64,000 bases of DNA, from assembly GCF_036711975.1 (NCBI RefSeq), contig NC_091967.1, positions 6,634,001 to 6,698,000 on the forward strand, in the 5' to 3' direction. Under the pieces are notes generated by a model that worked only from the letters and a program-made list of their open reading frames with translations, was not told the DNA's origin and made no database searches. Numbering within the stretch: position 1 is the stretch's first letter; every line of letters starts with the position of its first letter. The position numbers were made by a program, and so were the translations under genes. This DNA is from Onthophagus taurus. Lineage: Eukaryota; Arthropoda; Insecta; Coleoptera; Scarabaeidae. This document shows positions 12,717 to 23,800 of the stretch, piece by piece.

Positions 12717-15700
12717 ATGGAGTTGAACATCAGTAACGGCACATTTAACGTTATGGATTATCAAAACCAATTCGATAATGACTTGGTATCTAAATACATG
12801 AATAATCGTGCTGTTGGGGAACCAGCTTTCGCCGTATTAATAATCCTGTACAGCATATTAATATTGATTGGCGCTTTAGGAAATATGTTGGTGGTAAGTG
12901 AAACTAATAATCCCCATCGAGTGAAGTAGACGAAAAAACCTGAAAACTAATTAAATTCGATTAAAAAAAAGGGCGTGTTTCTATGTCGACGTAGTTACTG
13001 GGGCAATATAAAAAGCTTACAGTGGCATCTAAAGAACGTTGGGTTCGATACTTCGCCGACCAATTACGGAAAAGAACTAGCAAAAGTTCGTTTCAGTACC
13101 TTACGGGTTGAATTTCAAATGGTTACTGCTGTTGTAAATTTTAAAACGAAGAGACGTGAAGCAAATTTGTCCTTTTTTTGTAATGGTCATGTTACTTTTA
13201 TATAAAAAACTTTTTAATGTGTTAAAAACGGAAAATTTTATAACTTCCTCTTTTTCATATAATATTTACAGTTTCAACACATAAAATACCTAATAAATCA
13301 ATTCTTCCCAGAAACTTAACACTCGCCTGCAATAATAATTTAAAGTCGGATCGTAAATTTTGTAAATAATAAACAGACCTTTGTGGAAACATGTTCAAGA
13401 AATCATCGTGTAACTGTTATACCAGACGTTGGTAAAGTTTAAACAATAGATTTTAACTGTCTCCCTAGAGAGCTTAGTACTAAGTTTGAACCAATTACCT
13501 AAATTTAACAGGAAATTCTGGTCTATTACCAGCAATTTTCGCAGATACTTTGTCCATTATCTCGAGTATGTCTAAGTTCTAAAAGCTCGAATGCACGTTT
13601 GATGGAAGTAACTCAATAAACGGGCAATAACGCAACCTGCGCTCGTTGTACAATAAACATGTTAACATTTTCTCATTGCAAAACCGGAATCGATTATTTT
13701 AGATCCAGCAGTACCGTTTATAAAACCAACCCAAAGCCTTCCCGCTTTTGTAATTCGTGATTTATCGAAATTCGTGTATAAATAATCTGAACTTGCTTGA
13801 TTTACTTCTTTCTAAAGGAAGTTCATGTATATTGATGTTGTGTTTTTGCTTTTCTTTTCGCGTTCTAGTGGTCCCGTGTTATGTAAGTCTGTATATTATA
13901 TCTATATAAGTAGGTTATTTATGACTAGTAATATGTATTACTATACAGCATTTCTATCTTGTACTACTGACTTGCGATAATGCTTAATAGCATATTTTCG
14001 TTAATAAAGATTATTATTATTATTAATATTTTTTTTATATTAAATCGTTTATGTTCTTAAAATAGAACTCAATATTAATTGGAAACTGTAATTATAATTG
14101 TAATCCACACATGTTCACCTCAGCTTCAAAGCAATTATTTCTACTAATTTGTGTTTCAGTTAACAAATTTCTATTTAGAGGAATTACTCCTAGTTTATAA
14201 GCGTTTTCCCCTAAAACAAAACCACAAAGCAATAAGGGGGCAAATGTTTCCTTATTTTAAGGAGCTATTCATCATGGTTATGCAATATTGCCAAGCTGTT
14301 ACCAGGTTTCATTACTTATAAACGTTGCCTACACAAAATCTAAATCAATAATGTTGCGTACAATATTTTAGCTACTTAAATATAATATAAAATATATTCT
14401 AGAAATTATTGTGGTTTGATTTTATGCTTCTCTAAACAGCTTACAGAAATTAAAATAAATGGTAATTTGCTTTGTTGGATTGCTTTCTATATTCACGAGA
14501 GAATGTACGTTGTGTTAGATAATGAATATTATTCCCACGCGGTTTCAGTCCATTACTCCTTAATATTAATATTAATGATATATTTTTTATTGTTAAGCAT
14601 GCCCAACAGCTGGTGTGTTAACTTGACTGCTTCCATTACAATTTTCATTTCCTTTGCATTTTCATTAATGCCTCTTGCAATCTACCTTGGTTTTCAGAAG
14701 TAACCATATTCGCATTCAATCTTTTTGCTCTTGTCTTATTTCTCCAAACTAACTCCAACCTCAACCATACAACCAAACTAAAACATGGGTAGGTTTTGAC
14801 ATCCAATTTTTGACATCCATACCCGTTTATTGAATTAATTTCTTATCAAATTGATCGACTACTTTATTTTTGCAGACAAAGTGTTATATACCAACGTAGA
14901 TAAATTTCCTTTAGCTGTTGGGCAACCTTTCCGTGATCTCGCTGGAGTACTTGAGCAGTCCAATTACTGTGTTAAAATGGAATACTATAAAAGTTATTGT
15001 TTTTTGACGACATAATATCAACTTACCCTATATTACCCTAAATTAGCAACTAACTAATATCTTATTGTTTACTCCTCGTCGCAACGTAAACTTTCTACAT
15101 TGCCTAACGGGTAGCTCTGCATACAAATGATATGTTTACTCGACATCGTATCCAAAGTTAGACAATTCAATCATACTTAACATCGAATGGCGCGAAGAGT
15201 TTAGCATAAAAATCAAATTGGAACGCATTTCAGTATGTCGTTCGTAATTCTTTAAAAAGAGTTCTCCACAGTAATGTAGTTGACATGAAAAATATCGTTA
15301 AGATTCAAGAGAAACTAAAATAGATTGGACGTGTGACTGGATTAAAAAGTGATGGATGGATCTCTGTGGATTTTAAACGTAAAATTTAAAATGAATGAGA
15401 TATAAAGAAATGAAATGATTAAAATAACCTAAAAAGTAAACGTACTAAATTTGAACTAGGTTTTTTCTAATTACTAAAGAGTAAATAATTACTTAGATGG
15501 AATAGAGTGCAATTTATTCTTGTTAGGATGTTATTTGAACGGTCCTCAAAGGCACCACCTTTATTTATTAACCGAAACTTCTCGTTTACCCACATGAAAC
15601 GTGTAGTGAAGATAGTTTGAGTTTTCTTCCCCAGGAAAATTGCTTCTTATTCTAAAAACTCTCAATATATAGAAAGCGGCTTACTTATAGAAAATAGTTA

Positions 15701-18700
15701 TTTTCCTTTACAAAATTCTTTGATATCTCCCTACGATTAATGGAAAAAGAGGTACGAAAAAGAGAATATTTTGAGAATAGCACTTTGCTCTTTTGGTGTG
15801 TAGAGAACTTTTCTGGTAGCACGATGAAAGGCGATATTTACAGTTTCTATATTTTTAGCGGTGAGACGAAAAACGTGTTTTCCTATTTTCTCAACCACGC
15901 GTTCTATTGCTTTTTAGTTTTGAAAACTTCGACCGTATATTACTTAGAAATAGACACAAACAGAATATTTGCAAAAAAATTTTAACCTAATCACAACGCA
16001 AAGCTCTCGACGGACAAACAAGTAATAACCGTGAAAGCTCTTTGTGACCCTTCTTTGTTATTGTTTCGGTTGTTATGAATGAAAGTAAAAACTAGTCTAG
16101 ACCTCGTGAAGTTTTAAACTCAATAACTCAAAAGTTTCTCGCGATAGAAACGAAGGAATTAATGGGAAATTTTTACTTTGCTCTGTCTCTGTATAAATTT
16201 ATTCAACTAGAAAACGAATATAATATATAGAGGTTTTCATTGGTTACATCTTCTGAAAATAAACCAGTTTATTTCTAGATGTAACCAAATAGAATTAAGA
16301 GATATGCGATGTTTGTGACGTTTACAAATATTGATACGGATCATGTAAACTTTCAATTGAAATAGACGGAAGTTTATAATAATTGAGATTGGCTTAATGT
16401 AGGTGGAACTTATTTTTGATACATTCTAGGAATCGGATAAATGAACTTTTAAAATGTTACGCCTCGTTGATTTTAAAAGTATATGGCGAAATTCGGATCA
16501 AACAGGAAACACAATATAGTAATATTTTGTTTCCTGTTTCAAAGACTTAAATGAACTTTTCCATCATTCAATATCCCTTTGTCTCCGTCTACTTCGCTTT
16601 GTGATATTCTTCGAAATCGTCGTTTGTACTTGATTCTTGGACCATTTATTTCTTTAATTTTTTTTTCAGATTGTCTCCGTTATAAGAAAACCATCGATGC
16701 GAACACCTAGGAACATGTTTATCGTTAATTTAGCAATTTCAGATCTTCTTCTCTGTACAGTAACTATGCCATTGACGTTAATGGAGGTACTTACAAAGTA
16801 CTGGCCGTTGGGAAACTACGCTACACTGTGTCAGATGAAAAACACTTTACAAACTGTTAGTGTGTTCGTTACAGCAACCACAATAGCAGCGATAGCACTT
16901 GACCGGTACAGGGTAAGTCGTAAATTTCGTTACACCTATTAAAGGGAGAAATTTATTTTTACGAGCCAACCTTTTGCAAATAAGGTCATGAAAGATAATA
17001 CGAGAATATAAGGTATTTTTTTTGGCGTACGTTGATTTGCGACCGACACTTCCGATATTTTTACGGTAGTCGTAAAACTGAAAACTCTGGCACTCAACTC
17101 TTGAAAATATGTTGGCCGGATTTCCGACTGGATTAAAAATGAATTTTATGGACTGGCTGAAAGGGGTTCGCCACTTTTCAGATTGTTTAAAAGTCGCTTC
17201 CCGAAATGTGTTTGCTTAGAGAGGAAAATTTATAACGGATGGGTATACTTACTCGCTCTTTTCACGATTTTATATTCTTTTATATACTGCGTGGACATTT
17301 TGCGTTCCTTTATTCATTATTCTTGCTGAAGCCATATGAAAATAATTTAGTAGATAAAATTTAATGTGACACGCTAATGTTTATGAAAAATACATGGTCG
17401 CGTTAAAAATATTAATAATTCTATATTAATTACTTTCATATTTTATTATACCTTTTATAGGTTGATCAGATAACAAAAATTTAATATATAATTTGTAAAA
17501 AAAAAGTAAAAGCGATCTCAACCCACAAAAAAAATATCTATAAATAGATTCAATTTGTGTCCACTTGGTCACTTCGTTTTATTTACAACTTAAACATATA
17601 TTATTCTTATCGCCTCTAATATAAATCTCATGCTCTAGTGCGTAAAAAATATTGGCAAAATGGCAATAGCGTCATTACTCACTGTCCTTCCCAATACCGC
17701 GGTAAATCTGCACAATCAATCCCGTCGTAAAGGTAAACAAGTCTTGATTTACGACTCCATTAAATACGTTTCTCTGTGTATTTTGATAAGAAGTCTAAAA
17801 CTGAAAATACGCCGTCCAAATCGGGGCAAAATGTTTTAACCACAGATAATGCAATGAAAAACATGAAGACAAATTTTCCATAAGTCTTCTAAAAATTAGT
17901 TCAAAGCTTTGGCAAAACGTCATGTGTTAGTGCTGATCTATTCATTACTGGGTACTGAGTTAACTCCATAAATTTACCTGGATTATCGTTGAGTTTATGG
18001 AATGGAAAGTTTACCAATTCATTATGTTTCCACCTTAAAGAACAAATGTCTTCCTTGGCAGAAACTGTTACAAAATGTGTCTAAAATATCAGCATTAAGA
18101 TTTTTATCAAAGTAACCAAGATGTAGACCGTGAGATTGCAGACTTATCTGAAGATTATTTTAAAGTAATAGGATTAACAAACATTCATTAATAATATAAA
18201 AGAAATTGAGTCTCTAATCTTGGAGAATTTTAATTAAAAACATAGTAGTACAGGAAAAGTAATAATTTTTGTAAGCAGCTCAGAGGAGCAATTTTCATGT
18301 TCATTTGGTATGAAATTTGTAAAAGGGTTAGAGCTTAAAGGAAAATTTCATAATAACAATTTGCGCTACGGGGGAAAATTACGGTCATCTTTAAAATATC
18401 CAATCACGGCACGAGCAGCAAGAACGTGACTCTTTGCCGGCGGTAATTGCTGATACGCGTTAAAGGTGGCTAAATATTTGTCACGTGTCGTTGATGGCGC
18501 AACTTAATTAAATTTGCCGCGGGAGTTGAATGAGTTAGGTATTTTCAGGGGTAATTATTGTAGACCAGGGAATTCAATGACCTGAAAATTTCGCCTTGCC
18601 CTTTCAAGCGACAAATTTTGTCGAGCAACTTGAATCGTTTCCCTTTAAAAAGGTTTTAATAAAAAAAATTTTAATCAAAACTGATATTTTGTATTGTTCC

Positions 18701-20476
18701 TACTAAAAATAACTTTAAATAGTTTAACGTACGCTAAAATAGTTTTACAACTCATAAAGTTGTTTATACCTTGTGTGCGGAAGGATTTATTACGAAAAAG
18801 CATTTGCAACAGGTTTAATAAAATTTATTAGATTACTTACTTTGTATTGAAGTAAATAAAATAATCTGTTACTTTTTAGTTGTTCTATATTTGTTGTTTT
18901 TTTTAGGTTATCGTGTATCCAACGAGAGAGAGCCCAAATTTAAGCTTAACCGGTATCATTTTATTCACTATATGGTGTGGAACTTTATTTTTAGCTTCTC
19001 CAATGTTCGCATATACAACATTGATTCATCACGACATTAAAATTAATGACACCAATTTGAGTTTAAACTTTTGTATTGAAGATTGGCCGTTTAAAAGTGG
19101 AAGGGCTGCTTATACTGTGTTTGCTTTAATATTCCAGTATTTAGTTCCTATTTTTATACTTTCGGTAAGTAATAATAAATTTGTATATTTGGTTGCCTAA
19201 CTTTCCTTAATACACTTTTTAATGCTTCATTATTCGGGTGATCTTTTTTTTACAACTCTAAATTGTCGAGCGTAAATGTACACGTGGAATCTGTTTTGGT
19301 GAAACGTTGCACGCGGTTTACCACTAAGCCACTACTCACATGTTATCTAAATTGTACATGCACCGAAAATTAACTACGGTTCATAATCCGACCCTTTCGT
19401 GTGCGATTGTAAACTATTATTGGACTGGATTGCAGACACCAATGATGTTTCTGTAATATGCTTCAATTAAGGGAATTGCGCTATACCCATCATGCGTATC
19501 GTTGTAATTCCCACATTTCCCAAAGGTTTATGTTAACATTAACATACATTGCGACAATTTCGTTTACTAACATCGATGGTACCTTAATTACATTTAATAC
19601 ACCTTTTAATACACCATTTAATGTACCTTAATACATGTAATTTCGATTGAAGGAGCGATTTATATAGTTAAAAATTTAAAGATATAAAAATATTTTCATC
19701 CCAAAGGGGCTTTTGGAATTAGTAAGAGAAGGAAATTCCAGTTTCCACCGTTGCTGGAATTCAGAATCCACGCATTGATTAATACAGGGATTCGTTATTA
19801 CACATTTCCCGGAATCTATTTCTACGGACTCTTGTCATTAAAATTAAATTTTAGGTTCTCATGTCGAAATTACGCCAAATTATTTTCTGCAAATTATTAA
19901 TAAACATGACAGCTGTGTTAAATTCGTGTAATATCCGTTCTAAAATTATTTAATTATATTCACGGCATAAAACTAATGTTTTATTATTAATTTTAGGGTG
20001 CATACCTGAGTATTTATTTAAAATTGAGATATAGATTTGCGACTGGTTTTGTAAGTAACGAAGCTAGTCAAAATACACTTAGACGACAAACACGCGGAAG
20101 AAGACTGAAACGAACAAACATCCTATTAGTATCCATAACAGTAATCTTTTGTATCAGTTGGTTACCTCTTCATGTTTTCAACTTAATCGCAGATACCACA
20201 GCGGAATTTTATCATCCAGTTCCATACGCTGTTTGTCATATGATAAGCATGTCTTCGGCGTGTTCAAATCCGATACTCTACGGATGGCTAAATGAAAACT
20301 TTTGGAAAGAGTTCAAAGATTTATTGTGTTTCTCCACCGGCGATGAGCAAGATGAACAAAAACGAAGTGTAACCAGAAAATCTTCAAAAAAAATTGTAAA
20401 TAAAGAAGAAAAAGTTGCTTTGGAGGATCCCGGCGTTAATTGCTCAACTGAAATGAGTAATTTTGCTACCAGCTAG
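12717..20476 (+). CDS. NPFR: Neuropeptide F receptor (class A GPCR), 4 coding exons
   Basis: Coding exons: 12,717-12,893, 16,670-16,912, 18,907-19,164 and 19,997-20,476. All junctions are GT-AG, all introns phase 0, giving 385 aa. A 5' UTR acceptor ends at 12,654. Residues 1-35 are an extracellular tail with glycosylation sites NIS and NGT. TM1 contains GALGNMLVV and exon 2 holds TM2-TM3. The DRY motif is DRYR, followed across the intron by VIVYPTRES, which is typical of NPF receptors. ECL2 contains CIEDWP, pairing with the Cys of CQMKN at the top of TM3. TM6 has FCISWLP, TM7 has NPILYGW, and the tail NENFWKEFKDLLCF carries a likely palmitoylated Cys. NPF receptors are neuronal Gi/o-coupled receptors acting in feeding and arousal. 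Alternatives are the RYamide or short NPF receptor; the YPTR sequence favours NPFR. The gene lies next to the Osiris cluster, as in Drosophila. Confidence 0.87.
13840..14030 (+). mobile_element. Probable LINE 3' end with ATT microsatellite tail
   Basis: Within NPFR intron 1, a unit-like stretch ends in TTAATAAAG followed by ATTATTATTATTATT and then AT-rich DNA. A sequence finishing in a trinucleotide (TTA)n tail is the usual 3' end of several insect non-LTR element families. No coding part is attached, so it would be a short 3' fragment. The left border is a guess. Confidence 0.35.
14425..14700 (+). mobile_element. Possible LINE reverse-transcriptase remnant
   Basis: In NPFR intron 1 an open frame reads NLLCWIAFYIHERMYVVLDN, then EYYSHAVSV, then a hydrophobic stretch and WCVN. 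LINE reverse transcriptases often carry an LLxWIxxYLxxRxQxVxxxxxxS block just before the GVPQGS motif, and WCxxN further on. The GVPQGS and YADD motifs are not recognisable here, so this is a weak resemblance rather than a demonstrated element. Confidence 0.3.
16240..16288. repeat. Long-armed inverted repeat (hairpin 1) in NPFR intron 1
   Basis: TTGGTTACATCT at 16,240-16,251 is the exact reverse complement of AGATGTAACCAA at 16,277-16,288. The intervening bases continue the stem imperfectly (GAAAATAAAC against GTTTATTTC), leaving an almost closed loop. The whole folds into a stem of about 20 bp. Confidence 0.8.
16445..16480. repeat. Inverted repeat (hairpin 2) in NPFR intron 1
   Basis: ACTTTTAAAAT at 16,445-16,455 pairs exactly with ATTTTAAAAGT at 16,470-16,480 across a 14-nt, GC-richer loop. 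Confidence 0.75.
16500..16539. repeat. 18-bp-arm inverted repeat (hairpin 3) in NPFR intron 1
   Basis: The arm AAACAGGAAACACAATAT at 16,500-16,517 pairs with 16,522-16,539 with one mismatch across a 4-nt loop (AGTA). The structure ends 130 nt before the exon 2 acceptor. Confidence 0.85.
16913..18906. other. NPFR intron 2
   Basis: A 1,994-nt phase-0 intron that interrupts the gene right after the DRYR codons. It is AT-rich, with GC-richer DNA at about 18,400-18,540. I see no nested gene or element. Confidence 0.7.
19579..19636. repeat. Short degenerate minisatellite in NPFR intron 3
   Basis: About four imperfect copies of a 10-13 bp unit related to ACACCTTTTAAT lie in tandem. The rest of intron 3 (19,165-19,996) shows nothing else. 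Confidence 0.5.
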
Positions 20477-20623
20477 CTTTTAAGGAAACCCACCACAGGA
20501 AATGGTGGGATTTTAAAGACGTCTTTGTAACTTAATAGAAACTGTTTTGAAAACGCTTTATCGAATTGTGTGTGAAATGTTATTTCATTAAGATATATAT
20601 AGTATTTAAAAAGCTTAAATGTA

Positions 20624-20813
20624 AATAAAAATTATATTGTATAGGTAAAATCAAAAATGTTTACATAAAATTTGCGGTGATTTATTTACAATTTTGAAGA
20701 GTCCACAAAATTGTAAATACTACACATCTCTATCTATCATAAAAATGTTCTCGCTTATGCACATCTATGTAATTATTGTCTATGTATATAATTTTTAATT
20801 TTTATGGAATAAA
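20624..20813 (+). terminator. NPFR polyadenylation signals
   Basis: AATAAA occurs at 20,624-20,629 and again at 20,808-20,813, about 150 and 330 nt after the receptor stop codon, in AT-rich 3' UTR. Either or both could be used. Confidence 0.6.
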
Positions 20814-20829
20814 TAAAATGTCACGTTAT

Positions 20830-23800
20830 TTTCTTATTTATTTAAAAATTAAATTTACATTTCCAGGTAAGTAACTCCCATTTATAAACCGTTAAAGAAT
20901 CTTGTGCGAAAAATGTTTGAAGAGAGGAAAGATATTTTTAGAAAGCTTTTCCACCCCTTCGTACACCGTCTATTTTACCCCGAAAATATTGTTTTAATAA
21001 AGCCGGGGTGTTGCATATGGATCAGCTTTTAACCAACCCTCCTCACCAAAATTAACTTGCTCTTTTACAAATAAAATAAATGAAGAAAAAAAACTGCTGA
21101 AATATTTCTTTTGAAAAGGTGTTTTACATATTTCCGCCGAGGAAATCTTGGAGTTAAATTTCATGCTTTAATTACAACAGCGAACTGTAAAGGTTAATAA
21201 TTGAGTTTTCATTGAACTTCATAATAGAATTTCATCGATTGACTGAGCGCTACAAATTGCGTCAAAACTGAAACGTGCTATGCAAAGTAAAATGCTTGAA
21301 AAAGTATCAATTAACTTGAATAACACTCAATTTTCTCGGGTATTAATAAATGTTGAAATATTAAATTTAAGATATTAATAAAAAGTTATTGATTTAAAAA
21401 TTATTCTACGATTTTAGTGTAATAGTCATGTAATAAATTTCTTTTTATATTTCGTATAGACGAGAAATTAAAAGTAGGTAACTGTGTTAATCAAAAAATG
21501 CTTACTCAACATTTAATTTCAATTTACTAGAAGCTTAAGACACTGTGGAACAATTACACCATTAATTTCTTTCAACATTACGGTTCATCTTCGATCGCTG
21601 GGGACCAACAGTTTATCATTTAATAGATCTCCTTGGAGTAAAATCCTTTCTAATCCTTTTAATTCCACTGGAAAATCCGGAGCGCAATATTCTCTTCGCG
21701 CTGTGCTCCATAAATAATGCGGTGGCGGCAGCCAATAACATGGACGTTGTCAACAAAGATACACAACCGGGGTTTGCAATTTGCATGGGAACGAGCGATC
21801 GTGCAATACATATACCGATAAGACGAAGGATGGCATCCTTAAGCCAAGTTTTGTAGTATTTGTCCAGCATTTTTCACCATGAAGAATCGATCCCTACTCG
21901 AGATCGCAACATATCGAGGTTACCCAGTGGGATTTATAAAAGAATTCGTTGACGATACTCGGTTTTGTGTTCTACATTCTACAATTTTAGAAATATTTAA
22001 ATTTTGTGGTGTAAGATTGCATAATACAAAAGAATATTTTATATTTTAACCAGACCGAAGAAATATAAATTGTTAGTTAAGATTCGAATATCAAATGTAA
22101 AAAATTATGTACAGTTAAAGACGTGTTCACTTCATACACCTCTTCATAATTCGATGTTTTACGACACAATGCTTTATTTAATGACAGTGTCGTCTTGCAC
22201 CAGGAAATCGGCGCGTGTATTGGAAAAGAAAAAAAAAATTGATAATTTTAAGTATGCTGTTGTACCGTTATACGATTCGCAAAAGAGGTCGGTTCACCAC
22301 GCACTGTCCAAACTCCTCGATGACGATACGTTTACAACAAATTTATAAATACGTTTACGTATGTGAGAGATATTTACTTAAACTCTAAAATTTTAAATAA
22401 AAATTAATTTAATTGATATCTTGAATTCATTGTGAGTAATTTATGTAACAATCTAAAAGAAAAGTAATTTGTTTGGTAACGGATGGAAGAAATGATTTTC
22501 CGTAAAATATTCTAGTCGTTCCAAAAAGGACGCTTCGTCGTCGACAATCCCTTCGGAATAGGCGAATAAATCGGGGTCCTTCAACAGATGGTGTTAGTTC
22601 CCGTCGATAAGAACCCATCAATTAGCAATTTCTCACGTTGCGGCTTTGAGTTTCGAGGAGTTGCCCTCGATACGAGAAAGTAATTCCTGTACTATGTTAA
22701 CTATTCAATTCACGCTTCATTTATTTTAACAGTATTTTCAGTAATATCAGTTATCTTCGTACTTTGTTATTTTAGTATTTCGTTGTTTTAATGAACGTAG
22801 ATATGAAGGTGTTTCAAGAGGAAAGGTAAATGATTACGTACAAGTAATGTAAATATAACCAAATGGAAGAATAAATCAGATATCATAGTTACCACATCAA
22901 AAATTAATTTGTTTACCAATGAATTATACGGTAAAATGAAAAATAAAAATTGGAGGCACCAAGAATAATATAAGAATTTACCATTTCTTTAAAATATCAA
23001 TATATAAGATTTAAGTTGACTGAAATAATAGAGACGGTACTACTGGGTGTCGTTTAAGAAGTTTCTTTGGATTTTTTCAAGTTGCAAGCATTTACAGAAA
23101 CAGCTTCAAAGTTATGTCATCTCATGGGAAATATACTTGGAAAAACGAACTATGACAATATTAATCCTAGTCTTTGAATAAGTTCTGTAATATTATGTTT
23201 ATGGAACGCGTTAACTTATTCTAAGAACTTTAATTATATTACTTCAACAAAAGGATAATTGTGGATAAAATAATTGATTATAAGGTGGTTCATCTACTTA
23301 ACGTCCCCATAACTCGGTAAAGATATGTTATTAGTTATTTCATACTTAAATTTTTATAGTTAATCATTAATTATTTGTATTTGTTAAATAAATACAGTAT
23401 CCCATTATTAGGAATAAAAGAGTTTAAGACAAGTATTTAAAAAACTGGGTTTTATTTAATTTATAATAAGATTTTTCTCTAATCCAATTTCTTTTGATTT
23501 CTTTTAAAATATGTAGGTAACGAATAGGATCGATGTGAAGAAATAAGTGTTAACAAGAAATGAAGACGAACGCGAAGACGTACCAACCTTGTTCAACCTT
23601 GACATTGTTAACAGCTTGCCTTCCTTTTGGTTGTCCTCCGATCGGAACTGTGAAAGTTTTACAACATTTGGAATAAAAAAATTGGATGTTTTTAAAATTA
23701 TTTTAAAGAATTTCGCAGAGTTAATTACAGTAATGGTTATATATATTTATTTCTGTATCCCTCCAAGCTAAAGAGCAAAACAAGCCCATTTCAGATTCAT

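Noticed and set aside
13000-13075. GGTTCGATAC-like stretch resembling a tRNA B box in NPFR intron 1
   Set aside because: There is no matching A box at the right distance and no cloverleaf pairing can be drawn.
22070-22348. 92-codon + frame downstream of NPFR
   Set aside because: Low-information composition with a poly-Lys run, no family likeness and no promoter or poly(A) context.
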